The position numbers were made by a program, and so were the translations under genes. Positions 15,478 through 24,001 of a DNA stretch of 64,000 nt are shown in pieces. Where the stretch lies: contig NZ_JAPEPT010000001.1 of assembly GCF_026339995.1 (NCBI RefSeq), positions 1,066,501 to 1,130,500 on the forward strand. Reading direction: 5' to 3'. Position 1 is the first letter of the stretch; the number at the start of each line of letters is the position of its first letter. The notes below the pieces were generated by a model, which did no database searches, was not told the DNA's origin, and saw only the letters and a list, made by a program, of their open reading frames with translations. The DNA comes from Streptomyces sp. NBC_01481 (GTDB taxonomy: Bacteria > Actinomycetota > Actinomycetes > Streptomycetales > Streptomycetaceae).

Positions 15478-17529
15478 ATGGCTCAGGGAATGAGCACCGA
15501 GGCCGTGAGCCCGGCCCCCGGCGAGGGGCAGAACCGGCAGACCGTCATGGTCGCCATCGGTGCACTGCTCCTGGGCATGCTGCTCGCCGCCCTCGACCAG
15601 ACGATCGTCTCCACCGCGCTGCCCACCATCGCCAGCGAACTCGGCGGCCTGAACCATCTGTCGTGGGTGGTCACCGCGTACCTGCTGGCCTCGACCGCCG
15701 CCACCCCCCTGTGGGGCAAGCTCGGTGACCAGTACGGCCGCAAGAAGCTCTTCCAGGCCGCGATCGTCATCTTCCTCATCGGCTCCGCGCTGTGCGGCGT
15801 CGCCCAGAACATGGCGCAGCTCATCGGCTTCCGCGCGCTGCAGGGCCTGGGCGGCGGCGGCCTCATCGTGCTGTCCATGGCGATCGTCGGCGACATCGTC
15901 TCCCCGCGCGAACGCGGAAAGTACCAGGGCCTGTTCGGTGCGGTATTCGGCGCGACCAGCGTGCTCGGCCCGCTGCTGGGCGGCCTGTTCACCGAACATC
16001 TCAGCTGGCGCTGGGTCTTCTACATCAACCTCCCGATCGGCGTCGTGGCGCTCCTCGTCATCGCCGCCGTACTGCACCCCCCGGTCCGGCCGACCCGGCA
16101 CACCATCGACTACCTCGGCACCTTCCTGATCGCCTCCGTCGCCACCTGTCTGGTCCTCGTCGCCTCCCTCGGCGGCACCACCTGGGCCTGGGGCTCGGCG
16201 CAGATCATCTCCCTCGTCGCTCTCAGCGCCGTACTGCTGGTCGCCTTCGTGTACGTCGAGCAGCGCGCCACCGAACCGGTGCTGCCGCTCAAACTGTTCC
16301 GGATCCGCACCTTCACGCTCGTCGCGGTCATCAGCTTCATCGTCGGGTTCGCGATGTTCGGAGCGATGACCTATCTGCCGACGTTCCTCCAGGTCGTGCA
16401 GGGCGTCTCGCCCACCCTGTCCGGTGTCCACATGCTGCCGATGGTGCTCGGCATGCTGATCGCCTCCACCGCGTCCGGGCAGATCGTCAGCCGCACCGGA
16501 CGCTGGAAGATCTTCCCCATCGCGGGCACCGGCATCACCGCCGTCGGCCTGTTCCTGCTCCACCAGCTCGACGTGTCCAGCTCCACCTGGGAGATGAGCA
16601 CGTACTTCTTCGTCTTCGGCGCCGGGCTCGGTCTGGTCATGCAGGTACTCGTACTCGTCGTCCAGAATTCCGTCGGATACGAGGACCTGGGTGTCGCCAC
16701 CTCCGGCGCGACCTTCTTCCGTTCCATCGGGGCCTCGTTCGGCGTCTCCATCTTCGGCACGATCTTCACCAGCCGCCTGGGGGACAAACTCTCCGGCGCG
16801 CTCGCCGGACAGTCCGTGCCCTCCGGCACCGGCCCCGGGCAGCTGGCCGCCGACCCGCGCGCCATCGCGGAACTGCCGCCCGCGCTGCGGCCGTCGGTGC
16901 TCCAGGCGTACGCCTCGTCCATCACGGACGTCTTCCTGTACGCGGTACCCGTGGTGGTCCTCGCCTTCCTCGTCTCCTGGTTCCTCAAGGAGGACAAGCT
17001 GCGCGGCTCGGTCACCGCGCCCGACCCCAGCGAAACCCTTGCCTCCAACCCGGTCGAGCGCTCCTCCCACGAGGAGGTGGCGCGGGCGCTGTCGGTGCTG
17101 GGCTCGCGCGAGGGGAGGCAGCGGATCTACGAGAAGATCACGGCGAAGGCGGGGTACGACATGCTGCCCGCGGCCAGTTGGCTGCTGCTGCGCATCCGGC
17201 GGCACGGCATGGTGCAGCCCGCGCTGCTGGCGGACACCACGCCGGTGCCGCTGCGGACCATCACCGAGGCCGCCCGCCAGGTGGAGGTACGGGGCCTCGC
17301 CCGCCGCGAGGGGCTGCAGTTGCTGCTCACCGACCGGGGCGACGAGGTCGCCGTCCGGCTGGCGCAGGCGCGGGAGGAGTCGCTCGCGGAGCTGCTGGGG
17401 GACTGGTGGGGGCCGGAGCGGCCGACGGATCTGGTGCAGCTGGTGAGGGAGCTGACGGCGGAGCTGTGCGGCTCGGACGCGGAGCGGCCGTACAGCCGCC
17501 CGCCGCCGGGTGACCACCACGCGCCGTGA
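15478..17529 (+). CDS. DHA2-type MFS multidrug exporter with C-terminal winged-helix-like domain
   Basis: A 683-residue 14-helix drug:H+ antiporter (EmrB/QacA family). Motifs include [19 protein letters not shown] (motif D1), [11 protein letters not shown] (motif A) and [21 protein letters not shown] (motif C plus WRW). After the last helix (about residue 525) comes a cytosolic extension of about 150 residues ([25 protein letters not shown], then [13 protein letters not shown]) that looks like a MarR-type winged helix. This is much longer than the roughly 500-residue family norm. It would export amphipathic compounds using the proton gradient. Confidence 0.85.
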   Translation: MAQGMSTEAVSPAPGEGQNRQTVMVAIGALLLGMLLAALDQTIVSTALPTIASELGGLNHLSWVVTAYLLASTAATPLWGKLGDQYGRKKLFQAAIVIFLIGSALCGVAQNMAQLIGFRALQGLGGGGLIVLSMAIVGDIVSPRERGKYQGLFGAVFGATSVLGPLLGGLFTEHLSWRWVFYINLPIGVVALLVIAAVLHPPVRPTRHTIDYLGTFLIASVATCLVLVASLGGTTWAWGSAQIISLVALSAVLLVAFVYVEQRATEPVLPLKLFRIRTFTLVAVISFIVGFAMFGAMTYLPTFLQVVQGVSPTLSGVHMLPMVLGMLIASTASGQIVSRTGRWKIFPIAGTGITAVGLFLLHQLDVSSSTWEMSTYFFVFGAGLGLVMQVLVLVVQNSVGYEDLGVATSGATFFRSIGASFGVSIFGTIFTSRLGDKLSGALAGQSVPSGTGPGQLAADPRAIAELPPALRPSVLQAYASSITDVFLYAVPVVVLAFLVSWFLKEDKLRGSVTAPDPSETLASNPVERSSHEEVARALSVLGSREGRQRIYEKITAKAGYDMLPAASWLLLRIRRHGMVQPALLADTTPVPLRTITEAARQVEVRGLARREGLQLLLTDRGDEVAVRLAQAREESLAELLGDWWGPERPTDLVQLVRELTAELCGSDAERPYSRPPPGDHHAP

Positions 17530-17726
17530 CCGCCCCTACGGGTGCGCCTGCGGCGGGCCCACGCGGCGGAGCCGCAAATCGATACAGCCCCGCCCCGCCC
17601 TCCCCCTACGGCCTGGCGGCCGTGGGAGGTACCCCCATCCCGAACTGGGGGCAAGCCCCCAGCCCCCACCGGGGCTCCGCCCCGAAGCCCGTGCGGGGCG
17701 CTGCCCCCGGACGCCCGCGCCTCAAA

Positions 17727-17857
17727 CTCCCCCAGACTTCGTCCCGGGGGGGGACCCCCACGGGGCTGAATGTTCAGCCCGTCCGGCGTTTGAGGACATG
17801 CGGCCGAAGGTCGCATACTGGGAGGTTGGGGGTCCCCCCGGACGGAGTCTGGGGGAG
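17727..17857. repeat. inverted-repeat element (MITE-like) in a gene-free 390-bp stretch
   Basis: The arm at 17727-17760 begins CTCCCCCAGACTTCGTCC, and its near reverse complement at 17827-17857 ends GGACGGAGTCTGGGGGAG. The arms are 31-34 bp with few mismatches around 66 bp of unique sequence containing GTCCGGCGTTTGAGGAC. That core sequence is familiar from Streptomyces intergenic repeats. The surrounding bases 17530-17920 hold more GC-rich palindromes but no convincing gene. Confidence 0.65.
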
Positions 17858-17920
17858 GGCGGGGTGGGGAGCAAGCCCCGCGCAGCGGTACCCGCACCCG
17901 CACCCGCGCTCGCACCCCGC

Positions 17921-18400
17921 CTACAGCTCCTTGCCGTACCAGATCTCCATGTACGGCCCCGAGCAATACGCCGGGATCTCCCCATACCCGTGCCGCACAT
18001 ACAGCCCCCGCGCCTCGACCAGGTCCAGTCGCGTGTTCAGCACCATCCGCCTCGTGCCCAGGACCCGCGCCTGCGTCTCCAGCAGTTCCATGAGCAGACC
18101 GGCGCCCCCCGTGCCCCGAAAGGCGGGTCGTAGGAACACACGCGTGAGTTCCGCCCGCTCGGCGTCCAGCATCAGGATGCCGCCGCAGGACGCCGCCTTG
18201 CCGTCGTGGCGGCCGACGACGAACTGGCCCGTGGGCGGCACAAGTTGCTCCACGCCGTCCCCGGCCATCCCCTGGTCGATCTCCTCGTCGGTCGCGGGGC
18301 GCTGCCAGTAGCGGCTCGCGACCTCGTCGTAGTACTCGCGCCGCAGCGCACTCGCGTCGGGGGAGTCGAAGGCCTCGGGGGCCAGGGTCCAGCTCGTCAT
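17921..18400 (-). CDS. GNAT-family N-acetyltransferase
   Basis: A 159-residue GNAT protein. The core is VGRHDGKAASCGGILMLD (beta strands), then AELTRVFLRPAFRGTGGAGLLMELLETQA, in which RGTGGAG is the acetyl-CoA pyrophosphate-binding motif A (Q/RxxGxG/A), and the C-terminal YVRHGYGEIPAY block. It acetylates an unidentified amine. A 12-bp palindrome CGTTGGCCAACG (18429-18440) lies just upstream and may be an operator. Confidence 0.88.
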   Translation of the reverse strand: MTSWTLAPEAFDSPDASALRREYYDEVASRYWQRPATDEEIDQGMAGDGVEQLVPPTGQFVVGRHDGKAASCGGILMLDAERAELTRVFLRPAFRGTGGAGLLMELLETQARVLGTRRMVLNTRLDLVEARGLYVRHGYGEIPAYCSGPYMEIWYGKEL

Positions 18401-18461
18401 GACGATCTCTGTACCCGAGCGGCGCAGCCGTTGGCCAACGAATAACGGTCAGGCGAAGCTG

Positions 18462-19604
18462 TCAGGCGAACCGGTCGGGGGAGAGGAAGTCCAGCGCCAC
18501 CCTCGTCGGCCGGTTCTGGACGAGATCCGCCAGGGCCTCGCCGATGCCTGTCGCGTGCTGGAAGCCGTGCGTGTTGTCGCCGCCCGCGACGATCACGCGC
18601 GGGTCACCCCCGGGGCGGCCGATCACGAACTGCCCGTCCGGGGTGCGGGTCGCCATACAGACCGCGACTCGTGCGGGCACCGGCTCGAGGCCCGGGATCT
18701 TGGCGGGCAGCATGGCCGCCAGGTCCGACCAGTCCTCGGACGCCACCGAACGGTCGCTGTCGTCGGGGTCGATCGGCTTGGCCGACACACTGCGGTCCTC
18801 CAGGCTCAGCTGGATGTCATGACCGCCTTCCATCCCGCTGCCCCGCAGCACCCGGACGTCGTCCAGCTCCCGCATGAAGACGGGGAAGCTGTCCAGGGTG
18901 AAGCTGTCGTCCGGCTCCAGCTGACGGAACCAGGTGATCGGCATGCGTACCGTCTCCAGCGGCAGCCCCGGTACGAGGGACGCGAGCCAGGAGCCGGCCG
19001 TCACGACGACCTGCCGCACCCGCACGGTCCGCTGCGCCGTGTGCAGGACAACTCCGCCCGGCACCGGCTCGATCGAGGTGATCCGGGTGTCGGTGTACAC
19101 GCGGGCGCCCGCGTGCCGGGCGAGTGCGACGGCGGAGCGTACGGTCCTCTCCGGCCGTACGATCCCGGCGGTCGGTTCCCAGACACCTATGTGATGGTCC
19201 GGCACGGCGGTGTGGCGCGGGTACTGGAAGCGCAGGGCGCGGGCCGTGAAGGTGCGCACGTCGATGCCGTGTTCGCGGGCCGAGCTGAGCGTGCCGCCGG
19301 CGATGCGGCCGTTCTCGGGGCCGATCATGAGCCCGCCGGTGGGGACGAAAAGCTGCTCCTGTGCCGCGTCTTCGAGCTCCGACCACAGCTCACGGGACCG
19401 CTGTGCGAGCGGGACGAGCTGAGGGTGCTCCGGACAGGCGAGCCGGAACATCCGGGCCCCGCCGTGGGAGGAACCGAGTGAATGACCCGGTGTGAAGCGC
19501 TCGAAGCCCAGGACGTCGACGCCCCGGGCAGCCAGTTTCCACAGGGCCGAGGCGCCCCAGGCCCCGAGTCCCACGACCGCAGCTTCAGCGTCCCACCGAG
19601 TCAT
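18462..19604 (-). CDS. sarcosine-oxidase-like FAD-dependent amine oxidase (MSOX/SolA type)
   Basis: A 380-residue flavoenzyme of the N-methyl-amino-acid oxidase family. The FAD-binding motif AAVVGLGAWGASALWKLA is at the N-terminus (residues 10-27), followed by HSLGSSHGGARMFRL, a conserved active-site block. The motif VAVCMATRTPDGQFVIGRP near residue 310 contains the Cys that carries covalent FAD in monomeric sarcosine oxidase, and GGDNTHGFQHATGIGEALADL closes the fold. The ATG at 19604 fits an upstream GGGAG. It is transcribed away from the SARP gene, and the intergenic space holds TGAGTA palindromes, so it may belong to the cluster regulon as an amine oxidase. Confidence 0.87.
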   Translation of the reverse strand: MTRWDAEAAVVGLGAWGASALWKLAARGVDVLGFERFTPGHSLGSSHGGARMFRLACPEHPQLVPLAQRSRELWSELEDAAQEQLFVPTGGLMIGPENGRIAGGTLSSAREHGIDVRTFTARALRFQYPRHTAVPDHHIGVWEPTAGIVRPERTVRSAVALARHAGARVYTDTRITSIEPVPGGVVLHTAQRTVRVRQVVVTAGSWLASLVPGLPLETVRMPITWFRQLEPDDSFTLDSFPVFMRELDDVRVLRGSGMEGGHDIQLSLEDRSVSAKPIDPDDSDRSVASEDWSDLAAMLPAKIPGLEPVPARVAVCMATRTPDGQFVIGRPGGDPRVIVAGGDNTHGFQHATGIGEALADLVQNRPTRVALDFLSPDRFA

Positions 19605-19671
19605 GTCATTCACTCCCGCATGTCGTCAGGTGCTCAGGGTCCACACCACCACGCGCCCCCGCGCGTATGCC

Positions 19672-19688
19672 TGAGTACCGGCTACTCA
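19672..19688. promoter_or_regulatory. TGAGTA-N5-TACTCA palindrome
   Basis: TGAGTACCGGCTACTCA: 6-bp arms with a 5-bp centre. It lies between the divergent flavoprotein and SARP genes. The same 17-bp architecture recurs at 59252-59268 in the divergent promoter of the biosynthetic core. The binding protein is not identified. Confidence 0.65.
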
Positions 19689-19783
19689 CCTTGTGGCCGC
19701 CCCTGGCCGCCCGGCCGTTGCCCCTCCGGGGGACCGGCGGGGGCCGGGTCGGGGCGCCGCGGAGTCGGGACGCGGAAGAGGTT

Positions 19784-19801
19784 TGAGTACCTGAGTACTC
19801 A
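19784..19801. promoter_or_regulatory. second TGAGTA/TACTCA site upstream of the SARP gene
   Basis: TGAGTACCTGAGTACTCA contains TGAGTA and TACTCA arms with a 6-bp spacer and, nested inside, the perfect 10-bp palindrome TGAGTACTCA (19792-19801). It sits 75 bp before the SARP start. It is the same half-site as the sites at 19672 and 59252-59381. Confidence 0.6.
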
Positions 19802-19875
19802 TGAAGCCGGGTCCCGGCGCGTGGTCAGCTCATGGCGCCGCGCGGTGCAGCGCGCGACGACCGGTGGAGGTTTGG

Positions 19876-20850
19876 ATGCAATTCCGTGTACTGGGGACTC
19901 CCGAGATCTACGACGAGGTCAGACAACGGAGCGTCCAGCTGACCAGTCCCAAGCAGCGGGTGCTGCTCGGGGCGCTGCTGGTCCGGATGGGATCTCCGGT
20001 GCCCACGGAAGCGCTGATCAACGAGCTCTGGGGACGCAACGCACCGGACAAGGCCATCAACGCGCTGCAGGCGCACGTGTCCCGGCTGCGGCAGCAGCTG
20101 ATCGAGGTGGAGCCCTCCCGGGCCAATACGCCGCGCCTGGTCGCGCGGGGTTCCGGTTATCTGCTGCAGGCGCGGCCCGACGAACTCGACAGTGTGCAGT
20201 TCCGGCTCCTGGTGGCCCGCGCCCAGCGGCAGTTGGAGTCCGATCCGCATTCCGCGTGCGTCCTGTTGCGCAAGGCCCTGAAGCTGTGGCGCGGACCCGC
20301 CCTGGCCGGCGGCTCGCACGGACCGCTGAGTGCGGGTGTCGCCGCGCGGCTGGAGGAGGAGCGGCTGCTCGCTCTGGAGGACCTGTGCGACGCCTCGCTC
20401 CGGATGGGCCAGCATCGCCAAGTGATCGCCCAGCTGGAGGAGTTGGTCGCCGATCACCCTCTGCGGGAGCGTTTCCGCGACCAGTTGGCCCTCTCGCTCC
20501 AGCGCAGCGGCCGGCCGGGCGAGGCGCGCACGGTGCGCGACACCGTACGGCGACGTCGCGCCGCCGAGGTCGGTACGGGCGCGGCGCCGGTGCTGACCGT
20601 GCCCGTACGCCAGATCCACGAGGCCGGGAGCCGGTGGCAGGCGCAGGCCGCGGTCGAGCACACGGTGGCGGAGGAGTACGGCGACGGCGACACCCCGCAC
20701 CGCGAGGGTGCGAGCAATCTCGAACTGCTGCGGCTGCGACGGCGGGTCGACCAGCTGACCTCCGAACAGCACACACTCCGCTCGGAACTCGACCGCCTCA
20801 TGGCACTGGTGGAAGAGCGCGTCCCTGCCCGGCGCAGGGATTCCGCGTGA
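19876..20850 (+). CDS. SARP-family pathway activator with C-terminal coiled coil
   Basis: A 324-residue Streptomyces antibiotic regulatory protein. Residues 1-95 are the OmpR-like winged helix (MQFRVLGTPEIYDE, LTSPKQRVLLGALLV, then ALQAHVSRLRQQL). Residues 100-245 are the bacterial transcriptional activation (BTAD) TPR-like domain (VQFRLLVARAQRQL...). The last 60 residues add a heptad-rich coiled coil (LELLRLRRRVDQLTSEQHTL), longer than the usual 270-residue SARP and suggesting dimerisation. The ATG at 19876 is preceded by GGAGG, and the upstream in-frame ATG at 19801 lacks a binding site. It probably activates the downstream operon, whose promoter has spaced TGTCA repeats. Confidence 0.9.
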   Translation: MQFRVLGTPEIYDEVRQRSVQLTSPKQRVLLGALLVRMGSPVPTEALINELWGRNAPDKAINALQAHVSRLRQQLIEVEPSRANTPRLVARGSGYLLQARPDELDSVQFRLLVARAQRQLESDPHSACVLLRKALKLWRGPALAGGSHGPLSAGVAARLEEERLLALEDLCDASLRMGQHRQVIAQLEELVADHPLRERFRDQLALSLQRSGRPGEARTVRDTVRRRRAAEVGTGAAPVLTVPVRQIHEAGSRWQAQAAVEHTVAEEYGDGDTPHREGASNLELLRLRRRVDQLTSEQHTLRSELDRLMALVEERVPARRRDSA

Positions 20851-20876
20851 ACTCCCGGTGCCGGATCGGGGCCGTT

Positions 20877-20947
20877 TGTCAGTCTGTCAATTGCGTGTCA
20901 GATATGGGCATTTGAATGCCCAGGTGAGTGTCGCGTCAAACTACAAT
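20877..20947 (+). promoter_or_regulatory. promoter with SARP-like direct repeats and a 16-bp palindrome
   Basis: TGTCAG (20877), TGTCAA (20885) and TGTCAG (20896) are direct repeats, the last two 11 bp apart as in SARP targets. The perfect palindrome GGGCATTTGAATGCCC occupies 20906-20921. A -10 element TACAAT is at 20942-20947, with no good -35, as expected for an activator-dependent promoter. It serves the operon starting at 20994. Confidence 0.55.
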
Positions 20948-20993
20948 GCGAATCGCTGATGAGCGGGAATTTGATTTCTGAGAGGAGATTTCC

Positions 20994-21416
20994 GTGGCCG
21001 TGCTGCACACGACTCACAAGAGTGCCGGGACACCGGACCAGGTGTGGAAGGTGCTTCTGGACTGCGAGGCGTTCCCTTCGTACATGGAGGGCGTCAATGA
21101 GGTGACCGTCACCGGCGAGGAGGACGGCCGTCGGACCAGTAGTTGGGTGGTCGAACTCAAGGGTTCCGAGATGGAGTGGGACCAGGAGGACGTCATCGAC
21201 GCCGAGCGGCGGCGTCTGGAGTTCCGCCAGACCGACGGGGATCTCGCCCACTACGAGGGCTATTGGCAGGTCGTCGAGGACGGCGACGGTGTTGTCGGCC
21301 TCGAACTGAACGTGGAATTCGACATCGGTCTGCCGATGGTTGCCGAAATGATTCATCCCGCGGTGGCCAAGGCGCTGGAAGGCTACCAGGCCGGAATTGT
21401 CGGCCAGAGCCTCTAG
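20994..21416 (+). CDS. SRPBCC-family (polyketide cyclase/dehydrase-like) protein
   Basis: A 140-residue START/Bet v1-fold protein. Its opening TPDQVWKVLLDCEAFPSYMEGV is the typical first helix of polyketide cyclase/aromatase and COQ10-type proteins, followed by curved beta strands (SSWVVELKGSEMEWDQED) and a long C-terminal helix (ALEGYQAGIVGQ). The GTG start has GAGAGGAG upstream. It is the first gene of a three-gene operon with an aminotransferase and a thioester reductase, so a ligand-binding or cyclising role on an aldehyde or polyketide intermediate is plausible. No dedicated aromatase motifs allow more. Confidence 0.75.
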   Translation: MAVLHTTHKSAGTPDQVWKVLLDCEAFPSYMEGVNEVTVTGEEDGRRTSSWVVELKGSEMEWDQEDVIDAERRRLEFRQTDGDLAHYEGYWQVVEDGDGVVGLELNVEFDIGLPMVAEMIHPAVAKALEGYQAGIVGQSL

Positions 21417-21442
21417 GACCAGAGCCACTAGGAGGAGAAGCA

Positions 21443-22687
21443 ATGAGTGACCTTCGCTCGGGTGACGCCAAGGAAACCTTCCGGCGCGTGAAGCGCCATT
21501 TCTCTCCGGCGCTTTCCGTGGCCGGTAAGTTCTCCGGGCAGGGTGCCGTCGAGTCCTCGGCGGACGGCTGCCGGGTGACCCTCTCGGACGGCCGGTCCGT
21601 CCTCGACTTCGGCTCGTACGCCGTCGCACTCCTCGGCCATCGCAACGCGGCGGTCATCGACGCCGTACGCAGCCAGCTGGACGTGATGCCGGCGTCGACC
21701 AGGACGGTCCAGAGCCCCGTGTCGCCGATGGCCGCGGAGAGCCTGTCGGAGTACTTCGGAGGAGTCCTCAACCGGGTCTTCTTCGGATGCGGCGGGGCGG
21801 ACGCCGTCGAGGTGTCCCTCAAGCTGGCCCGTATGGCCACCGGCCGGATGACCGTCATCGCGGTCGACGGAGCCTTCCACGGAAAGACCCTCGGCGCCCT
21901 CGCGCTGACCCACAACGAGCGCTTCAGGGCGGGCCTGGAGCCGCTGCTCCAGGGCGTCGTCCATGTCGACCCGGACGACCCCGAGGCGGTCGCGCGGGTC
22001 ATCCGCGAACAGGACGTCGCTGCCGTCATCTTCGAGCCCGTACAGGCCGAGAACGGTGTGCAGGTGCTGGACGAGACCGTCCTGGCGCAGTGGTGCCGCG
22101 ACGCCCACGAGCACGGTGCCTTTGTGATCTCCGACGAGATCCAGGTCGGCCTGCGGCGGTGCGGCGCCAAGTCCGTGGCGCTGGAGGCAGGGCTGCCGGT
22201 GGATGCCGTACTGCTGGGCAAGCCCCTGGGCGGCGGCGTCGTCCCGGTCTCGGCCGCGGTGGGCAACGACCGGCTCTTCCAGCCCCTGCTGACCGATCCG
22301 ATGAAGCACACCGCCACCTTCAGCGGCCATCCGCTGGGCACCGCGGTGATTCCCGTGGCCCTGGCCACCATCGAGCAGCACGCCGAGGACGGCGCCCGCG
22401 TCGCCGCGGCGATGGCGGAAGGACTCGCGCGGATCCAGGAGGAGCACAGCGACATCGTCGTCGCCGTGCGAGGCCGTGGACTGCTGTGGGGCATCGACTT
22501 CCGCTCGCCGGAGCTGTCCGGCGACGTACTTGCGGGACTCGCCCAGAGCGGTCTGGTCGTCTCACCCTGCATCAGCCGTCCGACGACCGTGCGGCTGCTC
22601 CCGCCGATCGTCGCGACCGACGAGGACGTGAACGAGGCGCTGTCACTGCTCGCCGGCGCGATCGCAAAGGCCGCCGCCGGCGCCTGA
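21443..22687 (+). CDS. class III PLP-dependent aminotransferase
   Basis: A 414-residue class III (omega-type) aminotransferase. SYAVALLGHRNAAVIDAV and FFGCGGADAVEVSLKLAR are the N-terminal family blocks, AFHGKTLGALALTH binds the PLP phosphate, and VISDEIQVGLRR supplies the Asp that pairs with the pyridine nitrogen. Lys260 in LLGKPLGGG is the Schiff-base lysine, and ATFSGHPLG is the partner-subunit loop. Such enzymes aminate aldehydes or ketones. Encoded just before a thioester reductase, it probably converts a reductively released aldehyde to an amine. GGAGGAGAAG precedes the ATG. Confidence 0.9.
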   Translation: MSDLRSGDAKETFRRVKRHFSPALSVAGKFSGQGAVESSADGCRVTLSDGRSVLDFGSYAVALLGHRNAAVIDAVRSQLDVMPASTRTVQSPVSPMAAESLSEYFGGVLNRVFFGCGGADAVEVSLKLARMATGRMTVIAVDGAFHGKTLGALALTHNERFRAGLEPLLQGVVHVDPDDPEAVARVIREQDVAAVIFEPVQAENGVQVLDETVLAQWCRDAHEHGAFVISDEIQVGLRRCGAKSVALEAGLPVDAVLLGKPLGGGVVPVSAAVGNDRLFQPLLTDPMKHTATFSGHPLGTAVIPVALATIEQHAEDGARVAAAMAEGLARIQEEHSDIVVAVRGRGLLWGIDFRSPELSGDVLAGLAQSGLVVSPCISRPTTVRLLPPIVATDEDVNEALSLLAGAIAKAAAGA

Positions 22688-22740
22688 CTGCCGCGGCACC
22701 GAACCGGACGAATGTCCCGGGGAAGGAACGAAGATAACTG

Positions 22741-23913
22741 ATGACTTCGCTCACGCATTCAGAAGTCACCGAGGAGTTCGCCGACGATGTCGTTCTGCAC
22801 GAGGACATCACCGGTTTCACGGCTCCGGATCCGCACACCGTATCCGAAGTGTTCCTCACCGGCGCGACCGGTTTTCTCGGGGCATTTCTGCTGAAGGAAC
22901 TGCTGGCGCGTGGCCTTGTCGTGCACTGCCTGGTGCGAGCCGCGGACGCCGACGCGGGACTCGGCCGGCTGAAGGCCAACCTGGACACGTACGAAATCGA
23001 CGAGGTCGATCTGGACCGGGTCAGGGTCGTTCCCGGGGATGTGACGAAGCCCCGGTTCGGTATGGATGAGCCCTCCTATGCCGAACTGGCCGGGCGGATA
23101 GGCGCCATTTACCATTCCGCGGCCAAGGTCAACTTCCTTACGCTGTACAAGTGGTTGCGCAAGTCGACGGTCGACGGAACACACGAGATCCTGCGATTCG
23201 CGTGCGCGGCGAAGGCCGCCCTGCACCACGTGTCGACCACGGGCGTCTTCGAGCCGAAGGCCGCCCTCGGGCCGAGGCGCGAGGCGGATCCCACGGGACC
23301 GCCGGAGAAGCTGTCGCTCGGCTACACCAAGAGCAAGTGGGTTGCCGAGCAGCTCGTGCGCGAGGCCGGGCGCAGGGGTGTGCCCACCACCATCCACCGC
23401 CCCGGGCAGGTGTGGGGTGACACGCGCAGCGGAGCGTGCCAGCCGAACGACTTCGTCTGGCGGTTCATCAAGGGATCCATACAGGCCGGCCTGTATCCGC
23501 GGAAGTTCCGGCTCGACATGAACATGGTGCCGGTCGACTACGTCAGCGCCGCCATCGTCGCCATCTCCCGGGACCCGGCGTCCATCGGCAGGGCGTTCCA
23601 CGAGGTGAGTCCCGGGTCGCTGGACTCCGACGAGATTCTGGGCCTCATCCGCAGCTCCGGTTACGAGCTGAAGGAAGTCAGCATCATCAAGTGGATGAAG
23701 GGCATTTCGGCCGACGTCCACAACTCCATGTACCCGCTGATGGCCATGATCGTGGACCTGGAGAAGGTCGAGGTCGCGGAGTTCGCCGACGGCGACACCA
23801 GGGAGTTCCTGAGTGGCTCCGGGGTCGAATGCCCCAGCATCGACGAGAAGGTGTTCGCCGCCTACGTGGCGTACTTCGTCCGTCATGACGTGCTGCCGGA
23901 CCCGTGCCTGTGA
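22741..23913 (+). CDS. thioester-reductase-like NAD(P)-dependent enzyme (stand-alone R domain)
   Basis: A 390-residue extended-SDR protein resembling the reductase (R) domains that release NRPS/PKS thioesters. The N-terminal VFLTGATGFLGAFLLKELL (Gly41, Gly44, Gly47) is the TGATGFLG hallmark, followed by HCLVRA (NADPH 2'-phosphate Arg), the PGDVTKPRFGM block, IYHSAAKVNFL and the catalytic YxxxK in GYTKSKWVAEQL (about residue 195). It would reduce a carrier-bound acyl thioester to an aldehyde. The cluster's reducing PKS has no thioesterase, which makes it a candidate substrate. The gene is 53 bp after the aminotransferase. Confidence 0.85.
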   Translation: MTSLTHSEVTEEFADDVVLHEDITGFTAPDPHTVSEVFLTGATGFLGAFLLKELLARGLVVHCLVRAADADAGLGRLKANLDTYEIDEVDLDRVRVVPGDVTKPRFGMDEPSYAELAGRIGAIYHSAAKVNFLTLYKWLRKSTVDGTHEILRFACAAKAALHHVSTTGVFEPKAALGPRREADPTGPPEKLSLGYTKSKWVAEQLVREAGRRGVPTTIHRPGQVWGDTRSGACQPNDFVWRFIKGSIQAGLYPRKFRLDMNMVPVDYVSAAIVAISRDPASIGRAFHEVSPGSLDSDEILGLIRSSGYELKEVSIIKWMKGISADVHNSMYPLMAMIVDLEKVEVAEFADGDTREFLSGSGVECPSIDEKVFAAYVAYFVRHDVLPDPCL

Positions 23914-23930
23914 ACCGCTGACGAAACAAC

Positions 23931-23960
23931 GGTGTCCCGCGAGGAACCTCGCGGGACACC
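23931..23960 (+). terminator. perfect stem-loop terminator
   Basis: GGTGTCCCGCGAGG and CCTCGCGGGACACC form a perfect 14-bp stem around AA, 17 bp after the thioester reductase stop and between convergent genes, so it may act in both directions. Confidence 0.88.
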
Positions 23961-24001
23961 TTCATGTCGGCGGATCACCGTGCCGGCGACCTCAGGAGAG
24001 C

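Noticed and set aside
19801..19875. Longer SARP start at ATG 19801
   Set aside because: No ribosome-binding site, the added residues are not part of the conserved winged helix, and the start codon overlaps a palindrome. The ATG at 19876 has GGAGG.
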